From the NCBI GenBank assembly GCA_023402395.1, contig JAEYGI010000011.1, positions 20,413 through 84,412 on the forward strand: DNA of 64,000 nucleotides, given 5' to 3'. Of the stretch, positions 44,504-52,963 are shown one piece after another. The stretch's first letter is position 1. Each line of letters opens with the position of its first letter. The translations under genes were made by a program, and so were the position numbers. The stretch comes from Bacillota bacterium. GTDB lineage: Bacteria > Bacillota > UBA4882 > UBA8346. The notes beneath the pieces are model-generated. The model was not told the DNA's origin and did not search any database. It saw only the letters and a list, made by a program, of their open reading frames with translations.

Positions 44504-45574
44504 CTAGAGCAACCCCCGCTCCAGCATGACCTCGGCGATCTGAACCGCGTTAGTCGCCGCGCCTTTGCGCAGATTATCGGAGACGCACCAGAAGTTGATG
44601 GCATTGGCTGCGGTGGTATCGTCGCGGACCCTGCCCACCAGCACCTGATCCTTATATTCGTCCCGGGCCAGATCCCGGGTCACCGGATAGCGCCGTTCCA
44701 ACGGATCTTGCCGGACCGCGGCCGCCGGATCGGGATTGATTCCGTCCATCAGCACCACGCCCGGCGCCCGGTTGCTGTCGGACCAGATCTCCAGCGCCCT
44801 GGCGGCGGTCATCTCCCGCTGGAACTCGGCGTTCACCGCTTCGCTGTGGCCGACCGGCACCGGCACCCGCACCGTGGTCGGGCTGATCAAGAGATTCGGC
44901 TCGCCGAGGATCTTCCGGGTTTCGTTCACCATTTTCAGCTCTTCCTTGGTGTAGCCGTTCCCGGTGAACTTGTCGACATGCGGGATGCAGTCGAATCCGA
45001 TGGCCCGGGCGAAGATCGACGGATCGCTCTCCGGGTCCTTCCCGGCCAGGATCGCTTCGGTCTCCCGGTTGAGCTGCTCAATGGCAGCGCCGCCCCAGCC
45101 GCTGACCGCCTGATAGGTCGAGACCACCACCCGGCGCAGTCCGGCGGCGCGGTGTAGCGGGGCCAGGGCCACCGCCATCTGAATGGTGGAGCAGTTCGGA
45201 TTGCAGATGTGCCGCGTCTCCCGGGTCACCTCGTCCATATTGACTTCCGGGATCACCAGCGGATACCCGGGAACCATCCGGAAATCGCCGCCATTGTCAA
45301 TCACGACGCAGCCGGCGTCAGTCGCGGTCTTGCCCCACTGGACGCTGGCGCCTTTGGCCCCTTCCTTGCCCGCGAAGAACACCAGGTCCAACCCGTTGAA
45401 CAGCTCCGCCGCAATCTTGCGCACCCGGAACACCTCTCCGTCCAGTGTTTCCTCGCGGTCGCCGGTGGCCATCACCAGCAGTTCGCCGTCAATGGGAAAC
45501 CGCCGTTCCCGCAACACCTTGACGATCATCTCCCCCACTGGCCCGACTCCGACCAAGCCCACTTTCAAACCCAT
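44504..45574 (-). CDS. asd: Aspartate-semialdehyde dehydrogenase
   Basis: 356 residues. Reduces aspartyl phosphate to the semialdehyde, the branch point to lysine, methionine, threonine and diaminopimelate. The NADPH loop is VGLVGVGPVGEMI, the catalytic Cys128 lies in HICNPNCSTIQMAVAL, and VPVPVGHSEAVN carries the active-site His. Sequence style is closer to the short archaeal/clostridial type than to E. coli Asd. GGAGGG lies before the ATG. A lysine riboswitch with terminator lies about 480 bp upstream on the same strand, so expression is probably lowered when lysine is plentiful. Confidence 0.92.
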   Translation of the reverse strand: MGLKVGLVGVGPVGEMIVKVLRERRFPIDGELLVMATGDREETLDGEVFRVRKIAAELFNGLDLVFFAGKEGAKGASVQWGKTATDAGCVVIDNGGDFRMVPGYPLVIPEVNMDEVTRETRHICNPNCSTIQMAVALAPLHRAAGLRRVVVSTYQAVSGWGGAAIEQLNRETEAILAGKDPESDPSIFARAIGFDCIPHVDKFTGNGYTKEELKMVNETRKILGEPNLLISPTTVRVPVPVGHSEAVNAEFQREMTAARALEIWSDSNRAPGVVLMDGINPDPAAAVRQDPLERRYPVTRDLARDEYKDQVLVGRVRDDTTAANAINFWCVSDNLRKGAATNAVQIAEVMLERGLL

Positions 45575-46050
45575 TGCCGATCCCTCCGTTTGATTTATTG
45601 ATATTATGACTATTAATTAACAGCTTGCCAATTCCCGCGGCTTCCGTTTGGCCTATCCTCCGCCTCCTTCCCCGCGAAGGCAATATCATCAAGCTATGCT
45701 GTAAGTATTCAGCAAGAAATCAATCGATAACGTTGTCTAAATTCAAACCTCTCCCCCATCCCCTCCCCGATGCGGCGATTTTGAAAGATAATTCGGCGGG
45801 GAGGGGCGATTCGCCGGAAAGGGTTGCCCATACGTAGTGAAATCAATGAAGTCGAATTTTGGGCATAATGCCTTTCTGGATGACTGCTTCTAAGCAATCA
45901 GCGAAGTGGAAGCCTGAATTTCCAGCGATTCATCCCTCCCCGTGAGTAGACCCGCGACAATGACAACATCGGGGGAGGATAGGTCATAGGCCCGGTTCCG
46001 GTCAAGGTTTAGGGTATCTTGACAAAGCTAACTTCTAGCTTTTTCCCGCC
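45575..46050. repeat. Repeat-like leader between riboswitch and asd
   Basis: No gene is supported. It holds GC hairpins such as CCCCTCCCCG / CGGGGAGGGG (45762-45806) and ATATCATCAAGC (45683), which resembles a segment of the 37.6-kb repeat. The likeness to that family is loose and hand-made. It may be an insertion that lengthened the asd leader. Confidence 0.4.
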
Positions 46051-46054
46051 AAAC

Positions 46055-46080
46055 AAAAAAGGCTGGCCTCCGCCAACCTT
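46055..46080 (-). terminator. Expression-platform terminator of the lysine riboswitch
   Basis: A 9-bp stem (AAGGTTGGC with GCCAGCCTT, one G-U pair) and a GGAG loop, followed by TTTTTTG on the minus strand. It lies 30 bp after the aptamer, as expected for transcriptional attenuation. Confidence 0.85.
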
Positions 46081-46110
46081 TGAATCGCAACCAAGCAAAA
46101 TTCAATGACG

Positions 46111-46280
46111 GCAAGATAGCTCTCCACCCGCGCGGGTGACAGTACCGGGGTTGTTCACCAACGGCACCAGCCTGAAAGATGGCCCTCTCCCAAGCTTCGG
46201 CGAAATTGCCTTTCCTCCCGGTTCCACGGCCGGCCGGCCTCCCCTGGGGTACTGATCAATTTCGCGCCTCTACTCTACCA
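46111..46280 (-). ncRNA. Lysine riboswitch (L box)
   Basis: Read on the minus strand, the 170 bases show the conserved L-box elements in order: GGTAGAGTAGAGGCGCGA, ATCAGTA, the GGGGAGG stretch, AGGAAAGGC, TTTCGCCGAAGC, GCTGGTGCCGTTG, GGTACTGTCACC and GGTGGAGAGCTATC. This agrees with the known aptamer of Bacillus lysC and Thermotoga asd. When lysine binds, the terminator just downstream should form. The next gene on the strand is asd, which makes biological sense. Confidence 0.93.
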
Positions 46281-46427
46281 GTTAGTATATGATATGAGAT
46301 GATTAGTTAGTTTATACTATAGAACGCCGGTGTTGTCAATAGTATTTTGGAATTCGGCTCTCGCTGACAATTTCATAATCTCATTCCAGGCAGCGACCGA
46401 TCCATTCAAAGATAGATTCCGGATAAA

Positions 46428-46460
46428 AGAAAACCCTCTCATTAAGTGAGAGGGTTTTCT
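46428..46460 (-). terminator. Terminator of the secreted-protein gene
   Basis: Perfect 13-bp arms (AGAAAACCCTCTC with GAGAGGGTTTTCT) and a 7-base loop, with TCTTTTATCC following on the minus strand. It is 23 bp after the stop. Confidence 0.8.
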
Positions 46461-46482
46461 TCTAAACATGTCATTACAATCT

Positions 46483-47019
46483 TTAAAAGGGCATTCCATT
46501 GTTAATTGGAATAGCAAAACGCGAACTATTAGCAAGATTAGTATATATATCCGCCATCATGCCATGAGCTACTAAACACTGAACATTATGGGCGCTTCCC
46601 TCCTGTGTCCACTCGATTATTCCATAGCCAACATCTTGGGTCCCAGTTGAATTGGATGTTTGATGTACTGCAATCCAACCAGTCTTATGCCCTTCTAATG
46701 TAAAAGATACCGAAGCATTACTGAGATTTTCAGTATAGTTTAAATGAGTTGCTCCAGTACGGCCTAATTGAATTGCGCCTGCTGTTTGACTATTATCGGT
46801 ATCTTTTATAATTTCTCCATTGGTATCATAGAGAGTTATAGTTATAGTAGCAGGATCATTAGTAATATTTGAATAGAAAATCCCAGTTATAAAATAACGA
46901 TTTGCTTCTCTTGCTCGTGTCACGCAAGGAATTATAGCACTGCCGCTATTTCCATACGTCACACTCGCAGAACCCACCAAACAAACGATTACCATGATAC
47001 AAATTAACAATTTTTTCAT
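46483..47019 (-). CDS. Secreted protein of unknown function
   Basis: 178 residues; not recognised. It starts with a clear signal peptide (KKLLICIMVIVCLVGSASVTYG). The mature part looks like a beta-sandwich: ANRYFITGIFYSNITNDPAT, ITLYDTNGEIIKDTDN, VSFTLEGHKTGWIAVHQTSN, with many Asn, Thr and Gly. AAGGAGGG lies before the ATG. Its composition is more AT-rich than that of the neighbours, which may indicate acquisition. It lies downstream of the glycan operon with its own terminator; a cell-surface or adhesive role is possible. Confidence 0.75.
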   Translation of the reverse strand: MKKLLICIMVIVCLVGSASVTYGNSGSAIIPCVTRAREANRYFITGIFYSNITNDPATITITLYDTNGEIIKDTDNSQTAGAIQLGRTGATHLNYTENLSNASVSFTLEGHKTGWIAVHQTSNSTGTQDVGYGIIEWTQEGSAHNVQCLVAHGMMADIYTNLANSSRFAIPINNGMPF

Positions 47020-47144
47020 AAAACTACCCTCCTTGATTTTTTATTCATATTCATAATCGAAGAGTAGCATTAGAAATTTGTTAAAAATATAATTTATTAC
47101 CAATTGAGTTCAAAAAGTAAGTTAGACCAAACATTTGATTCTAA

Positions 47145-47954
47145 TCATGCGTAAATTTGCTCCACCGGTTGCCGTCCTTTTTCCCATACCATCCATGGCG
47201 CTTCCCCGCTATTGAACATTCCTTCCAGCGCTCCTTTGTCCCGCTGCGTGTCCATGCACTTCCAGAACCCGGAATGTTTATAGGCCGCCAGCATGCCATC
47301 TTGCGCCAAGTGTTCGAGAGGCTCCCGTTCAAACACGGTTTCCGCGCCGCCAATGTAGTCGAAGACCTTCGGCTCCAGCACCATGAAACCCCCGTTGATC
47401 CAACCGCCGTCCTCGACCGATTTCTCCCGGAAACTGGTGATCGAATTATCCTCGTTAATATCCAGCACGCCGAAGCGGCCGCCAGGTTGGATCGCGGTCA
47501 TGGTCGCCAGCTTCTTTTGCTGCTTGTGATACTTCAGCAAATGGGCAATATTGATATCGCTGACTCCGTCGCCGTAGGTCATGAAAAACGGCTCATTCCC
47601 CACATAGCGCTGCACGGCCTTGATGCGGCCGCCGGTCTGGGTATGCAGGCCGGTATCCACCAAGGTGACCCGCCACGGCTCGGCTACATTACTATGAACC
47701 GTCACGCTGTTGGCTTTGGAGAAATCGAAGGTTACGTCGGACATATGCAGGTAATAATCAGCGAAAAACTCCTTGATCATATACCCTTTGTAGCCCAGGC
47801 AAATTATGAAATCATTAAACCCGTAATAGGAGTACAGCTTCATGACGTGCCACAAGATCGGCCGGTCACCGATTTCGATCATCGGTTTCGGTTTCAGATG
47901 GGACTCTTCACTGATGCGGGTGCCGAACCCGCCGGCGAGAATGACGGTTTTCAT
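47145..47954 (-). CDS. rfbF: Glucose-1-phosphate cytidylyltransferase
   Basis: 269 residues. Makes CDP-glucose from CTP and glucose 1-phosphate, the entry to CDP-linked deoxysugars. The start MKTVILAGGFGTRISEESHL and PKPMIEIGDRPILWHVMK are the nucleotidyl-transferase signature; FFMTYGDGVSDIN and FWKCMDTQRDKGALE are typical of RfbF. The partner RfbG (CDP-glucose dehydratase) is not in the window, although an SDR protein is encoded at 52957. It is the last gene of the surface-glycan operon. Confidence 0.93.
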   Translation of the reverse strand: MKTVILAGGFGTRISEESHLKPKPMIEIGDRPILWHVMKLYSYYGFNDFIICLGYKGYMIKEFFADYYLHMSDVTFDFSKANSVTVHSNVAEPWRVTLVDTGLHTQTGGRIKAVQRYVGNEPFFMTYGDGVSDINIAHLLKYHKQQKKLATMTAIQPGGRFGVLDINEDNSITSFREKSVEDGGWINGGFMVLEPKVFDYIGGAETVFEREPLEHLAQDGMLAAYKHSGFWKCMDTQRDKGALEGMFNSGEAPWMVWEKGRQPVEQIYA

Positions 47955-47960
47955 GTTGGA

Positions 47961-49535
47961 TCACCCTGTCCTTCCTTGATTTAGGCTTTTTAATTCGTCA
48001 TCCCTGATTTTGTCCAAACATCTATAGAGTTCCGTTTTGTCCGGCAGATCATAGTTGTCCGCAAACCTATGCCAATCATCGTAATCGGGGTTTCGGAACG
48101 CGTCAAAATCGTCACTCAGCGTGATTCGCTTATCTATGTCCCAGAGATTTGCGAAGTCTGCCATGGACGTACAACGCCCAATCCTGTCGAAGCCTGCATT
48201 TTTCAATGCGGAAGCCAGTGGATTGAACAAAACGGCCTTACCTTCCAGGCCCGGAATCGCAAAGCTGTATAAAACCCCGGGATTCAGCACCATTTGCTTT
48301 AACCTCATGCAAATATCAGCCGGTACTTCGGCGGATGCGTCGAGAAGCCAAATCCAGTCACCGCCTTGTGTTTTAGCAATCGCTTTGTTGATTGTTCTCC
48401 CCCATTGAACCAGCACGGGGGGGATTACCTTGATCCTTGAAGTCTCTATGTTCAAATTTTGCAGACTTTTAAGGGCAATCTCATCCATAGCCGCCAGCGT
48501 CACTGAATCAAAAATATTAATAAAATTAGCTATTTTGCTTTTCAGAAGAACCAAATCAGTTTTCGCATCATCGAGAAGTACAGCGTCAATCGATTTTGGA
48601 TTAAGGGCGGTATTTGTTTTAGAAATTCTTTTTTGATAATCTGTTAAATAACGGTCACGAGTATCAGGCATTTCACCGCCCTCGATCCGAGGGCTTTTCA
48701 TATCCAGGATGTTGACTTTACCGTTACGAACTTTTGGGCTTCCTAACTCTTTTAACCTTTCATACATTTGGGGTGAAACATCGTCTGTTTCTTCGTTTGA
48801 CAGCCGTCCACAATTCAAAAGCGCCCCACCGCATATTTCACACCATTCCAATTGATAGCCGAAGTCCTGTGGTTCCCGCTTCCACCATCCCGGTTCGATC
48901 GGCCAACCGCCAGGACCATCAAAAAGCATGTCCAATGCGCCGGCGACTTCGCAGAAAAACGCGCCCTTTGGAGTTATGGAGGCGCTCCACATGTTCTGAA
49001 CCCAGCACTTATCGCGCAAATGAATCCATTGATCGTCTGGAATACCAAGCTCTTTTCGGCTAACCAGTAAAGGCTGGTGCAACGAAGGGTTCTGGTGGTC
49101 ATTAACCAGTTGATAATTGAAAGTATCTTGGATCAATTCATAGTACTCATAATATTTTCGAGTAAGTGATGTCAATAATACAAACCCTTTTCTTTTATTA
49201 AGAGCTTCGCTGTAATAATAGTTTTTATCCCGTATATAATTGACGAAATTATGAAGCGGCTTGCGAGTTGTCTTAAGCTTTAAAGGAGTCGGATATTTTT
49301 GGTCAATATAGCGGACGAATTGTTCGAATTGGGGGTGTACCGTCGGTTCCCCACCCATGATCCCGATGGTCTTCCCAAAATCAAGCAAAGAATCCACCGC
49401 ACGCCGGAACGTTTCCAATGTCATAAAATAAGGCTTTGAGTGATGCCCGCAGAAACGAGTACAATTGGAGCAGGAATGAACACAGGCATTCGTGATATCA
49501 ATTTCGATAATTTTCATATCTTTGGGGGAACGCAT
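47961..49535 (-). CDS. Radical SAM protein with glycosyltransferase-like C-terminal domain
   Basis: 524 residues. The radical SAM motif CxxxCxxC is in TNACVHSCSNCTRFCG near residue 20, followed by GIMGGEPTVHPQF. A second cysteine group (KCWVQNMW, FFCEVAG, CEICGGALLNCGR, about residues 190-260) resembles an auxiliary-cluster (SPASM-like) region. From about residue 310 a different domain begins: DAVLLDD, then INKAIAKTQGGDWIWLLDAS with a DxS where GT-A glycosyltransferases have DxD. Its role is unknown; modification of a sugar or carrier in glycan synthesis is plausible. AAGGAGG precedes the ATG. Confidence 0.75.
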   Translation of the reverse strand: MRSPKDMKIIEIDITNACVHSCSNCTRFCGHHSKPYFMTLETFRRAVDSLLDFGKTIGIMGGEPTVHPQFEQFVRYIDQKYPTPLKLKTTRKPLHNFVNYIRDKNYYYSEALNKRKGFVLLTSLTRKYYEYYELIQDTFNYQLVNDHQNPSLHQPLLVSRKELGIPDDQWIHLRDKCWVQNMWSASITPKGAFFCEVAGALDMLFDGPGGWPIEPGWWKREPQDFGYQLEWCEICGGALLNCGRLSNEETDDVSPQMYERLKELGSPKVRNGKVNILDMKSPRIEGGEMPDTRDRYLTDYQKRISKTNTALNPKSIDAVLLDDAKTDLVLLKSKIANFINIFDSVTLAAMDEIALKSLQNLNIETSRIKVIPPVLVQWGRTINKAIAKTQGGDWIWLLDASAEVPADICMRLKQMVLNPGVLYSFAIPGLEGKAVLFNPLASALKNAGFDRIGRCTSMADFANLWDIDKRITLSDDFDAFRNPDYDDWHRFADNYDLPDKTELYRCLDKIRDDELKSLNQGRTG

Positions 49536-49550
49536 AATAAACTTTCCTCC

Positions 49551-50501
49551 TTAAAGGATATCGGCATTGAAGGCCAAATGTTCTTTTAGCAATCTTTTTT
49601 CCCTTACGGTGATAAATGGCGAATTCCGGAACTCTTCATAATTTTCACGAATTGAATCGATCATATCGACGTATTGCCGATCGCAGTCGTCACAATGGAA
49701 TGTCTTGATCTTATCGCACATGGAAATCATGTAGGACCATTGGGAGTATCTCGCCCGCTGGGAAATCCCCGGAACCTTTTCCAAAAGATACTTGGTTCGC
49801 TCGCTATACATTGATAGATATTCGTCCAGCAACGCCGGGGTAAGCCGGTTGGTCTGGATAAAGCCGGTCATGTTCCCGCCGTGTTTGGTAAACCGGTATA
49901 ACGGCGTTCCCTGCGCCACAACCGTCTCGGCGTTAGCGAATACTTTGTAAATCACATGGATATCATCCACCAGAACGCCTTCCTTGAACCGTATGCCGTC
50001 AAACAACTGTTTGCGGAAGAGCTTGGTCGGCGGCGCGATATTGTATTTTTCACGTTTCAGCATCTCATCCAAACCTTTAACTTTATCCAGAACCAGCAAT
50101 TCATCGAAGATATATTGCGGTTCCAATTTACCGTTAAACTCGTACCAACTGCCGCAAATCGAAATATCGGCGCCGTATTCCGTGGCAAGCTTCCATAAAT
50201 GCGCAAGTAGGCCCGGCTCGCAAAAATCATCATCATCCACGATCGTCACATACTCGGCGGATGCCGCGTCCAATCCCGCGTTCCTGCCGCGTGGCGCGCC
50301 GTGATTCTCCGGGATGTTAACTAATCGGATCCTACGGTCTTTTTGGGCATATTCCTCGCAAAGCGCGGCGCTGCCATCGGTGGAGCCGTTATTAACCAAT
50401 ACCAACTCGAAATCGGAAAGCGTCTGGGAAAGCACGCTTCCCAACACGCGGGGCAGATAACCGATGCGATTATAGGTTACAAGTATGACGCTTATCTTCA
50501 C
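49551..50501 (-). CDS. Family 2 glycosyltransferase
   Basis: About 316 residues. The GT-A fold is clear: ISVILVTYNRIGYLPRVLGS, LVNNGSTDGSAAL, and the metal-binding acidic motif VTIVDDDDFCEPG. It transfers a sugar from a nucleotide donor during surface glycan assembly. GTG at 50501 with AGGAAGG upstream is preferred over the longer frame from 50570. It lies between the radical SAM gene and the UDP-sugar dehydrogenase gene. Confidence 0.9.
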   Translation of the reverse strand: MKISVILVTYNRIGYLPRVLGSVLSQTLSDFELVLVNNGSTDGSAALCEEYAQKDRRIRLVNIPENHGAPRGRNAGLDAASAEYVTIVDDDDFCEPGLLAHLWKLATEYGADISICGSWYEFNGKLEPQYIFDELLVLDKVKGLDEMLKREKYNIAPPTKLFRKQLFDGIRFKEGVLVDDIHVIYKVFANAETVVAQGTPLYRFTKHGGNMTGFIQTNRLTPALLDEYLSMYSERTKYLLEKVPGISQRARYSQWSYMISMCDKIKTFHCDDCDRQYVDMIDSIRENYEEFRNSPFITVREKRLLKEHLAFNADIL

Positions 50502-50572
50502 ACTGTTACCTTCCTTCTTACCTTTGAGCCAAGGCTTGGCTTGATATCCCCAACATAAATTGTCGCCCAAGC

Positions 50573-51829
50573 TTATAAAAAATAGCGGCAGTCCACAAAC
50601 TTCTTCTCCGGGTATCTCCGATCAAGACCAGTAAACTCGGGCCAGGCGGTTGCCAGTACCAGTAAATCCGACTTTCCGCAGATCTCATCCAGACTGACGC
50701 AGTAGATAAGCTCCTTAAAATCATATTCTTTTTTAAACTGGTCGTTTGCTATCGGATCATAGCCCATTAGATTATGATAGCCGTCCTCCAGTAACAACTT
50801 GATAATTTTGGCGGATGCGCTGTCGCGGACATCGTCCGAACCCGGCTTAAAGGAAAGCCCGAGGATACCAACGGTCTCTGCGGGATTAGTCCGCTGTTTA
50901 ATTTTTGTGACCATAAAAGCGGGCATCGTTTGATTGGTGGCAATCACGCTTTTCAATATCTCCGGCTCATAGCCCTTGGCAGCCGACGCGGCAACCATGG
51001 CCTGGGTGTCTTTGGGAAGGCAATATCCTCCAAAACCGCAGCCTGGATATACATACGACTTCATGCCGCAGCCTCCCCATCGCCCGTCTAGGTGCAATAT
51101 TTCAAATGCCTTCTTTAACTCGATATCTCCGATATGTTCGGCGATGATCGACATTTCATTGGCGTAACTGATCATGGTCGCAAGCATCGTATTGGAAAGG
51201 TACTTGATGAACTCGCCGGTATTTAAGGAGACCGCGAAGAACGGCGCGTCAAAGCTACCATATAAGGAACGCAACATTTCCGAAGACTTTTCGTCGCAGA
51301 CGCCGCAGACGATCCGGTCGGCGTTCATAAAGTCGTCCCAGCACTTTCCTTCACGGAGGAATTCCGGATTATTGGCGATACCGAAGGTTATTCCCGGGTT
51401 CAGTCCCTTCGCGGTCAGATAGGGGATGACCCGCTCTTTAGTGGTTGGCGCCGGAACGGTCGATTTGATTAACACCACGCGGTACTTCCCATCGTCCAGC
51501 ACCGCCGCGAACATATCCAACGCCGAATAAACATACGTCAGATCAGCCTCACCATTCTCGGCGCAGGGCGTGCCGACGCACAATATCACAAAATCGCTCT
51601 GTCGTACCGCTTCCAAGGGATTATCGGTAATCGTGAAACCTTGGCCGAGATGGCGCGTCAGCGCCGCGTCCAGCCCAGGTTCGGAGAAAGGAACCTTCCC
51701 CGAATTGATGGTATTACTTCTAACTTGATTCACGTCAAAGCCAAAAACCTTATGTCCTTTTTCGGCAAAGCCGAGCGCGGTCGTCAAACCGACAAAACCA
51801 AGTCCGAATACTGTGATTGAATACCTCAT
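50573..51829 (-). CDS. UDP-glucose/nucleotide-sugar 6-dehydrogenase
   Basis: 418 residues. Oxidises UDP-glucose (or UDP-ManNAc/GalNAc) to the uronic acid with two NAD+. The N-terminus ITVFGLGFVGLTTALGFAE binds NAD. The middle has GCGFGGYCLPKDTQAM with the catalytic Cys. The C-terminal domain has ILGLSFKPGSDDVRDSAS. Its product would be the substrate of a UDP-glucuronate decarboxylase-like SDR, which is encoded three genes upstream. AAGGATGG precedes the ATG. Confidence 0.93.
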   Translation of the reverse strand: MRYSITVFGLGFVGLTTALGFAEKGHKVFGFDVNQVRSNTINSGKVPFSEPGLDAALTRHLGQGFTITDNPLEAVRQSDFVILCVGTPCAENGEADLTYVYSALDMFAAVLDDGKYRVVLIKSTVPAPTTKERVIPYLTAKGLNPGITFGIANNPEFLREGKCWDDFMNADRIVCGVCDEKSSEMLRSLYGSFDAPFFAVSLNTGEFIKYLSNTMLATMISYANEMSIIAEHIGDIELKKAFEILHLDGRWGGCGMKSYVYPGCGFGGYCLPKDTQAMVAASAAKGYEPEILKSVIATNQTMPAFMVTKIKQRTNPAETVGILGLSFKPGSDDVRDSASAKIIKLLLEDGYHNLMGYDPIANDQFKKEYDFKELIYCVSLDEICGKSDLLVLATAWPEFTGLDRRYPEKKFVDCRYFL

Positions 51830-51853
51830 GATTGACCATCCTTAGGTGTTTCT

Positions 51854-52963
51854 TTATTCTAAAATGGCATATAACACTGTTTCAGAAGAGCTATCGCTAT
51901 AATGTCTCAGGTATAGCTTATACTCCGGAACAAGGTTCTTGATATAAAGGGGTATTTTAACGATATCTAAAGGTTTATGATAGACACAAATCGCAAGTTT
52001 TGGTCGATAATTTTTGATGGTCTTTTCTGCGCCAAGCAAAGCCTCGAACTCTGCTCCCTCAATATCCATTTTAATAAATGTAGCGGGGGCACTACCTAGC
52101 ACCTCATCAATCGAGGTCACAGCGACTTCCAGATTGCCATTCTCATTTAAAGCACTAGAACTAGCATTTCCGGAGTCAAAACGCATAATCTCTTTTTTGC
52201 TCCAAAGACCGTATGGTAACAGTTCAATATTTTTTACCGCCGCGATCCTCTTTAAGAACTCTTTATGTTTGGATTCTTCGGGTTCAAAAGAGTAAACTTT
52301 TTTAAAAACTCCTCCCGTCTGCTTTAAAAATTCCTCTGCGGTATCCCCCATATATGCCCCACCATCAATAAAAACCTCATTCTGTGACAGTGTTATGATT
52401 TCTGAGTCAAAATACTTGCCAGTTTTGCTTTGTACAGGGGTAAGGTATTTTGTGTTGGCGGTAATACAATAGTTAATTTTATGATAAAAAATTTTTTTCG
52501 AATATTCATCAGAAAGTAAGCTGTAAACTTGAGAAAACAGCTCACGATGATTACGAACCAAGTTAAAGTAATTATGATATTCTTCATTCCACAAAACTTC
52601 CATTCCAATTCCAATTTTTACTCGTAAATTGTTCTCATTCAATTGATGGAGAATCTCATCATGATAAGTTAGCGAGGTGATCAGAATTTCACAGTCACTA
52701 TATTGTTTTTTTAATTCATCAAAACTGATGACAGGAACGCCTTCGATGATTGTTCCCCATTTTCCGGGATTATTATCACAAAACAAGACCGGCACCGGGC
52801 CATACCTCTTCATCATTCGTAAAAGGGTGATGCCATATTCTCCGGCTCCAAATAGTATAACCGGATTATCATCAGATTGCGCTTGAATTAGTTTATCTTT
52901 CCAAGCCAACCATTGCCGATCTGGCATTTTTTCAAGACGTTCGAGGGAAAAAGCGTCTACCAA
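51854..52963 (-). CDS. FkbM-family methyltransferase with N-terminal nucleotide-binding fold
   Basis: 369 residues. The N-terminal part (PVILFGAGEYGITLLRMMKRYG) looks like a small Rossmann unit found in sugar-modifying proteins. From about residue 195 follows an FkbM methyltransferase: VFIDGGAYMGDTAEEF, KVYSFEPEESKHKEF, and TFIKMDIEGAEFEALLGAEK. It probably O-methylates a sugar of the surface glycan. It starts at TTG and overlaps the upstream SDR gene by 7 bp. Confidence 0.87.
   Translation of the reverse strand: MVDAFSLERLEKMPDRQWLAWKDKLIQAQSDDNPVILFGAGEYGITLLRMMKRYGPVPVLFCDNNPGKWGTIIEGVPVISFDELKKQYSDCEILITSLTYHDEILHQLNENNLRVKIGIGMEVLWNEEYHNYFNLVRNHRELFSQVYSLLSDEYSKKIFYHKINYCITANTKYLTPVQSKTGKYFDSEIITLSQNEVFIDGGAYMGDTAEEFLKQTGGVFKKVYSFEPEESKHKEFLKRIAAVKNIELLPYGLWSKKEIMRFDSGNASSSALNENGNLEVAVTSIDEVLGSAPATFIKMDIEGAEFEALLGAEKTIKNYRPKLAICVYHKPLDIVKIPLYIKNLVPEYKLYLRHYSDSSSETVLYAILE

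Noticed and set aside
44121..44529. Alanine-rich frames on both strands of array 2
   Set aside because: By-product of the repeat period; overlap the asd end and have no start signals.
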